Origin: Devosia sp. A16
GTDB lineage: Bacteria > Pseudomonadota > Alphaproteobacteria > Rhizobiales > Devosiaceae
Direction of reading: 5' to 3'
Assembly: GCF_001402915.1 (NCBI RefSeq)
Contig: NZ_CP012945.1
Span: 1,775,501 to 1,839,500 of the forward strand
DNA length: 64,000 nucleotides
In this document: piece by piece, positions 1 to 8,870 of the stretch
Layout of the letters: each line of letters opens with the position of its first letter
How positions within the stretch are numbered: position 1 is the stretch's first letter
Notes under the pieces: generated by a model
What the model was told of the DNA's origin: nothing
Databases searched by the model: none
What the model saw: the letters and a program-made list of their open reading frames with translations, nothing else
Translations under genes and position numbers: made by a program

Positions 1-1009
1 GCTCCTGGGCCGTGATATTGCCCCAGCTCGGCCAGATATTGCCCTCGTATTCCGGCTCGTCGTTGACCACCGGCTTGCCATACTGCTCGCGCCATTCCGG
101 CGTGCGCTTCACATCCCAGTTCTGGATGCAGACATGGCTGACCCAGGCCTTGCGATGATCGAAATTCATCGACTGGTCGCCATTGTGGATCGACTTCAGG
201 TGCCCGTACGGGTCGTTCTCTTCGAGGATGTGGAAGTAGCGATCCCACTGCGCCACCGGCTTGGTGTCGAGCAGGAAATCGTACTCGTTGGCGAGCGCCC
301 ACCAGACGTTGGAGTAGGCGCTGAGCCGGGCCGCGAGATAGGCGACGTAGCGGAAATCCTGTTCCGCCGACATGTTCGAGTAACCCCAGCGGTCATAGGG
401 GTGGAAGATGATGATATCGGCCTCGATCCCCATGTCGCGGAGTCTGCCGACCTGCTGCTCGAAGTGCTGGAACGCTTTGGGGTTGGGCCGGTCGAAATCG
501 AGCTTGCCGTCGGCGCTCGCGAGATAGACGTCCTGCAGCGGCTCGTTGGTGTTGAACGGGTAATCCTTCGGGAACACCCCCATGCGGAGCTTGTTGAACT
601 TCGCCTTCCCGAGCGTTTCGAGCGTCTCCGCCTGCATGGGGAGTGGCTGGTGCGTCCAGGCGTAGCAGGTGGTGCCGAACGGCACATAGGGCGTGCCATC
701 GGCATGGGCGAAGTGGAACTTGTTTCTGACAGCCACCGGCCCGTGCTGGCCGGGGCGCGCCCCGGTGACGGTGAAGCTGCCGCTCTGGCCGTCTAAATCA
801 GCGGTCTTCGAACGCGTGCGGAACGTCCACTCGCCTTCATTGTCGGGCATGAAGCGCACGCGGTAGATACCGTCGCCGTCATAGAAGCCGGGCACCCGCA
901 CCTCGCGCGAATGCTGGGCGAACACGGCGTCGAAGCTCACTTCGAGGAACGGATTGCCATCGGCAGGGCCGGCAAAGCTCACTTCGAAGATGTCGTACTT
1001 GGCGGTCAT
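1..1009 (-). CDS. DUF5060/DUF4038 glycosidase-like protein (partial, C-terminus off the left edge)
   Basis: The frame is open from an ATG at 1009 to the window edge, so the C-terminus is missing. The N-terminal ~90 residues look like a DUF5060 beta-sandwich (NPFLEV, GFYDGDGVY), followed by a DUF4038-type TIM barrel with HPYDRWG, a WWALANEYD motif carrying the Asn-Glu pair typical of a clan GH-A acid/base, and NDEPEYEG, a candidate nucleophile strand. No signal peptide is seen, so it should act in the cytoplasm on imported oligosaccharides. It is a tandem paralogue (roughly half identical by eye) of the next gene, 9 bases away, and lies downstream of an Opp-type transporter. DUF4038 is the family containing GH140 apiosidase; the substrate here is inferred. 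Confidence 0.85.
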   Translation of the reverse strand, partial: MTAKYDIFEVSFAGPADGNPFLEVSFDAVFAQHSREVRVPGFYDGDGIYRVRFMPDNEGEWTFRTRSKTADLDGQSGSFTVTGARPGQHGPVAVRNKFHFAHADGTPYVPFGTTCYAWTHQPLPMQAETLETLGKAKFNKLRMGVFPKDYPFNTNEPLQDVYLASADGKLDFDRPNPKAFQHFEQQVGRLRDMGIEADIIIFHPYDRWGYSNMSAEQDFRYVAYLAARLSAYSNVWWALANEYDFLLDTKPVAQWDRYFHILEENDPYGHLKSIHNGDQSMNFDHRKAWVSHVCIQNWDVKRTPEWREQYGKPVVNDEPEYEGNIWPSWGNITAQE

Positions 1010-1018
1010 GGCAGGTCC

Positions 1019-2602
1019 TCAGTCGATGCGCTTGAACAGCAGCGCGAGATAGGGCTTCGGCGCGAAATGCAGCACGTCGCCGCGCTTGACGCTCGGCGCC
1101 AGCAGCGTCTCGGTCATGTTCCAGGTGTCGATCAGCGTGGCGCTGTACTGCTCGTCCGGCGGCACGGCGACCGTCGCTTCGCTCGGCTGGTTCTCGCCCA
1201 TATAGCTCAGGTAATAGCGGTGCGGCTGCCCGGCGGTGGGCCACCAGGCCATCGCCGGAGCCCAGCCCTCTTCACCTGCCGGCGACACGAACAGTTGCTG
1301 CAGCACCACATTGTCGAGCCCGCCCTGCATGGCGATGCGATAGGCGCCGGTGGATTTGATCGGATCGAGCCCGTCCTCGGGCCCCTCCTCCATGATGCGG
1401 CGCAGGAAGGCGATGCGTGCGACGCTCTCGCCGATCAGCTTGCCGCCCTTGGCCCACCAGATGGTCTGGGTGTCGTTGTTGAAGGTCTCGCCATGGGTGA
1501 CGTAGCCGCCATTGACCACCCCATCCCAGAAGCGGCGGACCATCTTCTGGCCCGAGATATTGCCCCAGAGCTCGGCGATCGTCCCCTCGTAGCAGCACTC
1601 GTCGATCGACACGGGCTTCCCATACTTTTCGCGCCACACCGCCGACTGGTTGGCACTCGAGCGCTGGATCGACGCATGGGTGATGCGCGGGTGGTTGTGG
1701 TCGTAGAACTTGAAGCAGTTGTGCACCGATAACAGATGCCCGAACGGGTCGTTGTCGGCGGTGATGTTGATGAAGCGGTCCCAGTCCTGCGGCGTCTTTT
1801 GCGGCATCAGGTCGTATTCGTTCGCCATCGACCACCAGACATTGGGGAAGGCGGCGAGCCGCGCCGTCAGGTAGCGGAGATACCGGTCATCCTCGGCCGG
1901 CGACATGCGTGAAAAGCCCCAACGGTCGTAGGGGTGAAAGATGATCAGGTCGGCTTCGACGCCGATATCGGCCAGCTGATTGATGCGCTGTTCGAGATGC
2001 TGAAAGTACGCCGGTTCGAACCGGGTGAAATCGAACGTCCAGCCGTATTTGTCGGCCCCTGAGAAGCTGCCGTCCCACTTGCTCTTGCCTGTAGTCACCA
2101 GCTTGAACGGATACCGCTCCGGCTCGTTCTCGTTGTAGCGGTAATGCTTGGGAAACACGCACATGCGGATCTTGGTGAAAGGCGATTTCGCCAGCGTCGC
2201 CAGCGTCTCCTCTTCCAGCGCATCGCCCTGCAGGTTCCACACGTAGGCCGTGGTGCCGATATTGATATAGCGCGTGCCGTCGGCGTAGCGGAAATGATGC
2301 CGGTTGGCGACGCGCACGGGCCCGTGATGGTTGGGCTTGGCCGGGCCCACTTCGAAGCTGCCGCTGACATAGTCGAGACCGGGCGCATTGCTGCGCGTCT
2401 CGTAGCTCCAGCTGCCGATGGTGTCGGGCAGGAAGCGCAGCTTGTAGACGCCGTCGCCATCATAGAAGCCGTTGACCCGCACCTCGCGCTCGCCCTGCCG
2501 GAAGGTGGCGGCGAGCTGGACGTCGAGGAACGGATTGCCGGTGGCGGGACCGGTGAGGCTGATCTCGTGAGTCGCCCAAAGCGAGGCGGCGATGGTGGTC
2601 AT
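1019..2602 (-). CDS. DUF5060/DUF4038 glycosidase-like protein
   Basis: About 527 residues: an N-terminal DUF5060-like beta domain, a central DUF4038-type (beta/alpha)8 barrel and a C-terminal beta domain. Visible motifs are HPYDRWGFS, WWSMANEYD (Asn-Glu, likely acid/base) and SIDECCYEG (likely nucleophile Glu). There is no signal peptide, consistent with intracellular cleavage of imported glycosides. The start at 2602 (MTTIAASLW) aligns with the start of the paralogue downstream; an ATG at 2617 is an alternative, and longer extensions would translate the palindromic repeat. It follows an oligosaccharide/peptide ABC transporter on the same strand. The family includes GH140 apiosidase, but other glycosidase or lyase activities cannot be excluded. 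Confidence 0.87.
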   Translation of the reverse strand: MTTIAASLWATHEISLTGPATGNPFLDVQLAATFRQGEREVRVNGFYDGDGVYKLRFLPDTIGSWSYETRSNAPGLDYVSGSFEVGPAKPNHHGPVRVANRHHFRYADGTRYINIGTTAYVWNLQGDALEEETLATLAKSPFTKIRMCVFPKHYRYNENEPERYPFKLVTTGKSKWDGSFSGADKYGWTFDFTRFEPAYFQHLEQRINQLADIGVEADLIIFHPYDRWGFSRMSPAEDDRYLRYLTARLAAFPNVWWSMANEYDLMPQKTPQDWDRFINITADNDPFGHLLSVHNCFKFYDHNHPRITHASIQRSSANQSAVWREKYGKPVSIDECCYEGTIAELWGNISGQKMVRRFWDGVVNGGYVTHGETFNNDTQTIWWAKGGKLIGESVARIAFLRRIMEEGPEDGLDPIKSTGAYRIAMQGGLDNVVLQQLFVSPAGEEGWAPAMAWWPTAGQPHRYYLSYMGENQPSEATVAVPPDEQYSATLIDTWNMTETLLAPSVKRGDVLHFAPKPYLALLFKRID

Positions 2603-2654
2603 CTCTGAAATTCCCATGAAACTCAATGTAGTAAAGGCGCCGACCTCTCCGAGA

Positions 2655-2779
2655 TCCTCCCCCGCGTGGCGGGGGAGGGGGACCGCCGAAGGCGGTGGAG
2701 GGGGCGGCAAGACTCTCCGGCTTGGGCTCCCCCCTCCACCAGCTTCGCTGGTTCCCCTCCCCCGCCACGCGGGGGAGGA
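2655..2779. repeat. REP-like long palindromic intergenic repeat
   Basis: Two ~50-base arms (2655-2704 and 2730-2779) are almost perfect inverted copies. Each contains the GC-rich core CCTCCCCCGCGTGGCGGGGG and a smaller inner hairpin (ACCGCCGAAGGCGGT on the left, ACCAGCGAAGCTGGT on the right). The whole can fold into a large cruciform or an RNA hairpin. It sits between an ABC ATPase gene and a glycosidase gene on the same strand, so it could end transcription or protect the 3' end of the transporter message. The style is that of dispersed intergenic repeats in Hyphomicrobiales genomes; no second copy is seen in this window. Confidence 0.8.
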
Positions 2780-2802
2780 TTAGGGAGAAACCGGTGGCTC
2801 AG

Positions 2803-3624
2803 TCACGCCGCCACCTTGCGGGGCCGCCAGCGGCTTTTCGTCGTCGGGATCGAGCTCAAGAGCAGCTTGGTGTAGTCGTGCTGCGGGTCGCTCATCACCT
2901 GCCGGGCGTCGCCGAACTCCACCACCACGCCCTTGTTCATCACCGCCACGTAGTCCGAGATGTAGTAGGCGGTGGCGAGGTCGTGGGTGATGTAGAGAAA
3001 GCTCCGGCCGGCCTCGTCGCGCAGCTGCTTGAACAGGTTGATGATGATCATCCGGCGCGAGGCATCGATCATCGACACCGGCTCGTCGGCGACGATCAGC
3101 TTGGGCTGCGGGATCAGCGCCCGCGCCACCGAGATGCGCTGCAGCTCGCCACCCGAGAACTGGTTGGTGTATTTGCCCCGCACTGCCTCGTATTTGAGTC
3201 CGACGCTCGAGAGCGCCGCCGCCACTGCCGCCTCCGCTGCGCTCGCGTCCAGACCGCCGACGCGGCGCGCCGTCTCCTGCAGATAGGCATCGACTGGGCG
3301 ATAGCGACTGAACGCCTCGAACGGGTTCTGAAAGATCGGCTGCACCAGCCCGAGGAAGTCGTGCTTCGAGACGGAGGTGCCCTTGCCGGCAACAACCTGG
3401 TCGTAGACGATAGCCCGACCCGAGCTCGGCGTTTCCAAACGCAGCAGCGTCTTGGCCAAAGTGGTCTTGCCTGAGCCGGATTCCCCGACCACCGCGATCA
3501 CCACCGGCTTGTCGCTCTCGACGCTGATATTGACCTCGTTCAGCGCCCTGACCTGCCGCGAGCGCACCAGCCCGCCCTGCCGGTAGACCTTGTTGAGCCC
3601 TTCGGTCCTGAGGATGATGGTCAT
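2803..3624 (-). CDS. oligosaccharide/peptide ABC transporter ATP-binding protein (OppF-like)
   Basis: 273 residues; a complete ABC ATPase with Walker A GESGSGKT (residues 47-54), Q-loop in PIFQNP, signature FSGGE (156-160) and Walker B LIVADEP followed by an unusual VSMIDAS where TSALDVS is usual. The C-terminal DPQHDYTKLLL segment is typical of OppF/DppF. It should energise import through the two permeases upstream. Its ATG overlaps the stop of the preceding ATPase gene by 4 bases, showing translational coupling. Given the neighbouring glycosidases the cargo is more likely an oligosaccharide than a peptide; members of this transporter class carry both. Confidence 0.93.
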   Translation of the reverse strand: MTIILRTEGLNKVYRQGGLVRSRQVRALNEVNISVESDKPVVIAVVGESGSGKTTLAKTLLRLETPSSGRAIVYDQVVAGKGTSVSKHDFLGLVQPIFQNPFEAFSRYRPVDAYLQETARRVGGLDASAAEAAVAAALSSVGLKYEAVRGKYTNQFSGGELQRISVARALIPQPKLIVADEPVSMIDASRRMIIINLFKQLRDEAGRSFLYITHDLATAYYISDYVAVMNKGVVVEFGDARQVMSDPQHDYTKLLLSSIPTTKSRWRPRKVAA

Positions 3625-4532
3625 GCCGCGGCTCCGACGCTCGCGCTGGGTCGCGCCATGAAGTGCCCCGGCTTCACCTCGATCAGCTCCGGCTCCACCC
3701 GATAGGCCCGGTCGCCCCCGGCCCCGGCGAGGCTCGCCAGCACACCGCGCATGCTGTCGTCGCCAATGCTGGGCAACGAGTCGATCAGCATCCTGGTGTA
3801 GGCGTGCTGCGGATCGGCGAAGACGCTTTCGGTGTCGCCATATTCGACCACCCGGCCGGCATACATGATCAGCATCTTGTGGGTGACCTGGTAGTGCACA
3901 CCCATGTCATGCGAGACGACGAGGATGGTGTTGCCCATCAGCTCCTGCACTTCCATCAAGAGCAGCAGGATTTCCTTCTGCACCACCACGTCGAGCGCTG
4001 TGGTCGGCTCGTCCGCGATGATCAGCTCGGGCTGGAAGAAGGTGGCGAGCGCGATCATCACCCGCTGCCGCATACCGCCCGACAGCTGGTGCGGATAGGA
4101 ATCCATCGCCTCGGGGGGCAGGCCGAGCTTGCCGATATAGTCGCGGGCCCGCTCCAGCACCCGCTTCTTGTTGCTGTCGGTGCCGGGGAAATCGGTGAAC
4201 TGATCACGGATGCGGATCACCGGGTTCAGTGAGTTCATCGAGCTCTGCGGGATGTAGGAGATCGACTTGAACCATTCCCGCCGGATGGTCTCTGTGGTCA
4301 CCGGCCGCCCGTCGGAGCCGGTCATGCCGTATTCGATGCTGCCGCCGCTCAGCGACATCGGCGAGCGGATGTCGCCGTAGATCGCTTTCATCAGCGTTGA
4401 CTTGCCGCAGCCGGATTCCCCGGCAATGCCGACGATCGAACCATCGGGAATGGTCAGCGTCACGCCGTTGACCGCTTCGATCACCCGGTTGCCGATGCGG
4501 TAGCTGATCTTGAGGTCGTTGAGCTTGATCAT
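3621..4532 (-). CDS. oligosaccharide/peptide ABC transporter ATP-binding protein (OppD-like)
   Basis: 303 residues from the ATG at 4532 (MIKLNDLK), which overlaps the permease stop codon as ATGA; the frame extends further upstream only into permease coding sequence. Walker A is GESGCGKST (residues 38-46), signature LSGGMRQR, Walker B LIIADEPTTALDV. The C-terminal part after residue ~240 is the OppD/F-specific extension (HAYTRMLIDSLP). Pairs with the OppF-like ATPase encoded next to form the heterodimeric motor of the transporter. Confidence 0.93.
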   Translation of the reverse strand: MIKLNDLKISYRIGNRVIEAVNGVTLTIPDGSIVGIAGESGCGKSTLMKAIYGDIRSPMSLSGGSIEYGMTGSDGRPVTTETIRREWFKSISYIPQSSMNSLNPVIRIRDQFTDFPGTDSNKKRVLERARDYIGKLGLPPEAMDSYPHQLSGGMRQRVMIALATFFQPELIIADEPTTALDVVVQKEILLLLMEVQELMGNTILVVSHDMGVHYQVTHKMLIMYAGRVVEYGDTESVFADPQHAYTRMLIDSLPSIGDDSMRGVLASLAGAGGDRAYRVEPELIEVKPGHFMARPSASVGAAA

Positions 4533-5431
4533 GCGACACCCCGCTTGCTGGCGAACGCGGCGTTGAAGCCGGTCGAGGTCAGGAACAATCCGAGGAAAAG
4601 CAGGATCGAGGCGACGATCGGTGCCACCAGCCACGGGTAGTTGCCGGTGAACAGCGCGTTGTAGTTGAGCGCCCAGAAGATGATCGAGCCGAGCGTCGGC
4701 ACTTCGACCTTACTGAGCCCGATCACCGCCAGCGTCGCCTCGGTGTTGACCGCGAAGAGGATGGTATTGATGAACCCCACCACCATGTAGGCCGACACAT
4801 AGGGGAAGATCTCGCGCACGAGGATCGCCACCGTGCCGGCGCCCGAGAACCGCGCCATGTTGATGAACTCGCGTTCGCGCAGCGACAGCGCCATCGACCG
4901 GATGGTGCGGGCGCCCCAGGCCCAGCCGAACACCACGATGATCAGCCCCACGGTGAGGAACGAGCTGTTGCCGCGGATCACCGCGCCCAGGATGATCAGG
5001 ATCGGCAGCAGCGGGATGGTGATGAAGCTGTCGACCACCAGCATCACTACGCGCTCGTAGTTGCCGCCGATATATCCGGCGCTGAGCCCCACCGCCGTCG
5101 AGATGATGGTGACGCCGATACCGACCAGGACGCCGAGGATCAGCGAGTTGCGGATGGCGAAGACGAGGAACCAGAAGATGTCCTGCCCGATGGCGTTGGT
5201 GCCGAGCAGGTGCTCGGCCGACATCGGCATGTTCTTGAGGTACGTCGCCTGCAGCGACGGATCGGCCGGCGCGAAGAACGGCAGGACGATGCTGCCGACC
5301 ACGAAGATGGCGACGAGGCTGAGGCCGATCGCCAGCCGCGCATTGAGCAGCCAGAGCAGGCTGTCGCGGCGCTTGGCCGCCGGGACGGTTTCGAGGGCGG
5401 CACCGGTCGCCGAGGGGCTGTCGGTCGTCAT
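4529..5431 (-). CDS. ABC transporter permease (OppC/DppC-like)
   Basis: 300 residues. A cytoplasmic N-terminus (~30 residues) is followed by a first membrane segment (LAIGLSLVAIFVVGSIVLPFF), a periplasmic loop with the family motif HLLGTNAIGQD, and five more hydrophobic segments. The EAA-type cytoplasmic loop is seen around RSMALSLREREFINMARFSGAG. It forms the translocation pore with the OppB-like permease. Start and stop both overlap neighbouring genes by 4 bases, so the operon is tightly coupled. Confidence 0.93.
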   Translation of the reverse strand: MTTDSPSATGAALETVPAAKRRDSLLWLLNARLAIGLSLVAIFVVGSIVLPFFAPADPSLQATYLKNMPMSAEHLLGTNAIGQDIFWFLVFAIRNSLILGVLVGIGVTIISTAVGLSAGYIGGNYERVVMLVVDSFITIPLLPILIILGAVIRGNSSFLTVGLIIVVFGWAWGARTIRSMALSLREREFINMARFSGAGTVAILVREIFPYVSAYMVVGFINTILFAVNTEATLAVIGLSKVEVPTLGSIIFWALNYNALFTGNYPWLVAPIVASILLFLGLFLTSTGFNAAFASKRGVA

Positions 5432-6429
5432 TTATGGCGGATCCGCGGGTCGAGGAGGGGATAGATGAGGTCGATGATCAACCCGGCCGTGGCGACGGCA
5501 ATGATCGAGATGGCGATGGCGCCGTAGAGCACGTTGTAATCGCCGCCGCCCGCCGCGGTGCGCATGATCAGCCCGACGCCCGGATAGGAGAACAGCATCT
5601 CGGTGAGCAGCGCGCCGTTGAACACCGTGCCCAGCGACAGCGCCAGCGCCGTGACCTGCGGCAGCATGGCATTGCGGAACACGTAGCGCACCATGCGGGT
5701 CCAGTTCGAAGCGCCTTTGAGCCGGGCATAGGTGACATAGGGCTCTTCGGTGGTCGCCACCGCCAGCGCCTTCATCGAAAGGATGTTCCAGCCGAACCCG
5801 GCCAGCACCAGCGTCAGCGCCGGCAGCAGCGAGTTGTAGATCACCATGCCGAATTTCTGCGGCGTCATTTGCCCGACCGGGAAGGTTGGCGACAGCGGGA
5901 AGATCGGGAAGATATAGGCGAGCAGCAGGAGCACGCTGACCGCGAGGATGTAGTAGGGGATCGGGTAGAGCAGGATGCCGACCACCTCGAGAATGGTCGC
6001 CGCCTTCTTGGTGTGGAAGTAGCCCGCTACCAACCCCACCATGTTGCCCAGCAGCCAGGCCACCACCGTCGAAGTAAGCAGCAGACCCAGGGTCCAGGGC
6101 AGTGCGCCCAGGATCATAGTGGTGACCGACTGCGGGTAGAATGCGATGGAAAGTCCGAAATCGAACTGCGTGACGATCCGCTTCATGTAGTTGAAATACT
6201 GCGTAAGCAGATCGCCTTTGAGCCCGTAGAGCTGCTCGAGACTGGCGCGCATCTCGGCGATTGCCTCGGGCGTGAGAGAGCCGTTGGCGCGCGACTGCAA
6301 TTGCGAAATATAGGCTTCGATCGGGTTGGCCGGCATGAACCGTGGCAACAGGAAAGTGATCGACAGCCCGATGAACAGAACCGCGAGATAGAGGCCGATC
6401 CGCTTGGCCACGTACTGCAAGACACCCAT
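5428..6429 (-). CDS. ABC transporter permease (OppB/DppB-like)
   Basis: 333 residues from the ATG at 6429 (MGVLQYVAKRIGLYL), the expected OppB N-terminus with a first membrane segment at residues ~9-30 and the LPRFMPANP motif after it. Six transmembrane segments are visible, with the EAA-like loop near YARLKGASNWTRMVRYVFRNA. A longer reading frame upstream of 6429 has no membrane-protein character and is not included. The binding-protein gene lies 139 bases upstream on the same strand, so the five transporter genes probably share one transcript. Confidence 0.92.
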   Translation of the reverse strand: MGVLQYVAKRIGLYLAVLFIGLSITFLLPRFMPANPIEAYISQLQSRANGSLTPEAIAEMRASLEQLYGLKGDLLTQYFNYMKRIVTQFDFGLSIAFYPQSVTTMILGALPWTLGLLLTSTVVAWLLGNMVGLVAGYFHTKKAATILEVVGILLYPIPYYILAVSVLLLLAYIFPIFPLSPTFPVGQMTPQKFGMVIYNSLLPALTLVLAGFGWNILSMKALAVATTEEPYVTYARLKGASNWTRMVRYVFRNAMLPQVTALALSLGTVFNGALLTEMLFSYPGVGLIMRTAAGGGDYNVLYGAIAISIIAVATAGLIIDLIYPLLDPRIRHK

Positions 6430-6568
6430 CAGCCTGCTCTGCTTTCCACTGCCGTAACGGGATCGGTTTAGATGCTCCCGGCGCTTGGCGCTGGCTGTTG
6501 GCGTCACACGCGCGCAGCCTGATGGTGGGGCGGCCGGGAGGATGCCGCCCCACACTGGACGACCGGGT

Positions 6569-8470
6569 CTACTTGCCGGTCGGTTCGATATTCAGGATGG
6601 TCTTCTTGAACGAGCTCCACCAGCTGTAGGGAGCGGCATAGAAGTTGTCCTGCTTGGGATAGTTGCGCCAGTAGGTGCTGTTGGTCGGGATCGTCGTCGG
6701 GATGTTCATCAGGTTGATTTCCTGCATCCCCTCCGTCAGCTTTTTCATGATCGACCGACCGTTCTCGGCGAACTGCGGATCTTCAGTCGGCAGGTTCGCG
6801 CTGTCGGCCACCAGCTGGAAGATTTCCGGATCGGTGACCCGCAGATAGTTGCCGCTCAGCGCATCGCTCGAGTCCACCGGCTTGACGTTATCGGCATTGA
6901 ACGAGCGCCATCCGTTCAGCCAGTTCACGTTGTAGACGCAGGTGTTGTTCCACTGCAGCTCCAGGTTGAACTTGGAGTTGGTGTTGCCCACCGTGCCGTG
7001 CTCGCCGGCATCGACTTGCCGGGCATTGACGTTGAAGCCCGCTTTCTTCCAGCTGTCGGCAATCGAGAAACCGACGCGCTGCATTACCTTGTTCCAGTCC
7101 GACGGAAACACCAGCTCGACGACCCAGGGCGAGCCATCAGGCAGCGCGTAGAAACCGTCAGCACCCTTCTTGATGCCCACCGAGGCCAGCAGCTTCTCCG
7201 CCTGGGCCGGATCATACTTCCACCAGCCGGTGCCGAAGCCTTCCTTGACCGCGTCGCCGGTCGGCAACTCGCTCTCGGGGGCGCCCTGCGCCTTCAGCGC
7301 CTCGACCATCTGCTGGCCGAACGTGGGATCGAAGGGCTTATAGCCATCGGCCAAAGTGAGCTCGTTGAGGAAGCCGTCCAGCGGGCCGTAGAACGCGGCA
7401 TTGGTGATCGGGGTATCCGACAGCGGCATCGCTGCCGCCTTGAACTGTCCGCTCAGCGCACTGAGGCCGACCGTCTTGAGGTCGACGGTGAGCGCCAGCG
7501 CCCAACGGACCTCCGCCTTGTCATATGGCGCCTTCTGCTGGTTGATGTAGATGCCGTACGAACAGGCATCGTTCATGTCGTGATACGGGAATGTCTTAGA
7601 GAAGGTCTCGATCGCGGGATTGCGGGCCTTGGCGGCGGCGATGCTGTCCGGACTCATAAAGGTGTCGATGTCGTACTTGTTCTGCACGAACGACAAAGCA
7701 CGGGTCTCCTCGGCGCCAAAGTCCTTGTAGAGCACGTACTTCGCCTTGGGGGTGCCTGCGTTGCCCCAGCCGGAACGCTGCCAGTCGTCGCGCAATTCCC
7801 ACAACTGCCAGAAGCCGTTGGGGTCGTACTCCTTGATCTTGTAGGGCCCGAGCGTCACTGCCGGGGCGTTCTCGAAGGTTACGACGTTGTCGCCCTGCGG
7901 CTCGAAGATATGCTTGGGGGCCGGCGTGAACTGCGAGCCCCAGGTGTAGACACCGAGCACTGTCTGCACGTCGTAGGCGGTCTTGGTGGTCTCGACTTCG
8001 AATGTGTAGTTGTCGACCTTGGCCCAGCTCTTGACGTAGTTCACGTAGCCGGCGACGAAGTTCAGCTTGTCCTTGTACTTGCTCGCGGTATCGAGCGTGT
8101 AGATGAAGTCGTCGGCGGTGAGTTCGACGCCGTCGCTCCAGAACACGCCGGGACGGATCTTGATGCGGAACTTGGTGTGCTCGGGGTTGAGCACTTCCAC
8201 CGGGCCGGCAGCGAGTTCGGGATAGGATTGGCCGGTGGCCGTATCCATCTCCCACAGGAAACTCCAGCCAAGTTCCCGGAAACCGCGCCAGATGGCATAG
8301 AGGTTGAACGGGTTCTGCGCGTTCGGGTTGGCCGTCTTGCCATCGAAGGTCTGTACGATCAGCGTCTCGTTGCGGGGCGTGCCCACATCGGTCATTTCCT
8401 GCGCCTGGCTGGCGCCTGCCAGCAGCAGCCCCGCCAGCGGGGCCAGCACGTATCGGCCAAGCCGTACCAT
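6569..8470 (-). CDS. ABC transporter substrate-binding protein, family 5 (oligosaccharide/peptide)
   Basis: About 633 residues from the ATG at 8470, which has GAGGAGG nine bases upstream. Residues 1-24 form a Sec signal peptide (MVRLGRYVLAP ... ASQAQ), so the protein is periplasmic. The body is a family-5 solute-binding fold (GPYKIKEYDP, FWSDGVELTADDFIYTL). It is longer than classic OppA (~540), as often seen for members that bind oligosaccharides. It delivers cargo to the permeases encoded directly downstream. Ligand inferred from the glycosidases at the end of the operon. Confidence 0.92.
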   Translation of the reverse strand: MVRLGRYVLAPLAGLLLAGASQAQEMTDVGTPRNETLIVQTFDGKTANPNAQNPFNLYAIWRGFRELGWSFLWEMDTATGQSYPELAAGPVEVLNPEHTKFRIKIRPGVFWSDGVELTADDFIYTLDTASKYKDKLNFVAGYVNYVKSWAKVDNYTFEVETTKTAYDVQTVLGVYTWGSQFTPAPKHIFEPQGDNVVTFENAPAVTLGPYKIKEYDPNGFWQLWELRDDWQRSGWGNAGTPKAKYVLYKDFGAEETRALSFVQNKYDIDTFMSPDSIAAAKARNPAIETFSKTFPYHDMNDACSYGIYINQQKAPYDKAEVRWALALTVDLKTVGLSALSGQFKAAAMPLSDTPITNAAFYGPLDGFLNELTLADGYKPFDPTFGQQMVEALKAQGAPESELPTGDAVKEGFGTGWWKYDPAQAEKLLASVGIKKGADGFYALPDGSPWVVELVFPSDWNKVMQRVGFSIADSWKKAGFNVNARQVDAGEHGTVGNTNSKFNLELQWNNTCVYNVNWLNGWRSFNADNVKPVDSSDALSGNYLRVTDPEIFQLVADSANLPTEDPQFAENGRSIMKKLTEGMQEINLMNIPTTIPTNSTYWRNYPKQDNFYAAPYSWWSSFKKTILNIEPTGK

Positions 8471-8669
8471 AATCCGTGTCCTCCTCATGTGCCCGGAATC
8501 GTCGCCGTATCGGCCGTGACGTCCGGGATTGAACCTCGCGGTGGTCGGCCATCGCACAGCCGCGCCGTCAGCCGGTTTGCACCGGCCGGACCTCGGTCGC
8601 CGCGATCGAAGGGCTCCTCACCCGCTCCCCTGCCTTCAGCTGCACAGCGGCGGCTCAGGCACACCGCAA

Positions 8670-8688
8670 ACAGACGAGTTCTGTCTGT
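8670..8688. promoter_or_regulatory. inverted repeat upstream of the transporter operon (candidate operator)
   Basis: ACAGAC-N7-GTCTGT lies ~200 bases upstream of the binding-protein start, in a 400-base gap (8471-8870) that otherwise holds no gene I can support. Immediately next to it (8687-8698) is TTTCGTTTTG, whose complement CAAAACGAAA resembles CAAACGAAAG at 9814-9823 in the DeoR/transketolase intergenic region. Shared AAACGAAA-type words are common in DeoR-family operators. Both readings are inference from repeats only. Confidence 0.35.
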
Positions 8689-8870
8689 TTCGTTTTGTTT
8701 GCGATTGATGAGGATTACGGAGGGAATCTGAGCAAGTCAATGCCGATTTTCGCCGAGATCGCCAGCAAGCGACGCTTGCCCGGCGCGCCTCGATCGTCCC
8801 TGACAAAGCCGCATCCTGGCGGCCGGACACCAACGCTGAGACGCTAATCGCCTGGAACGATTGAGTTATT

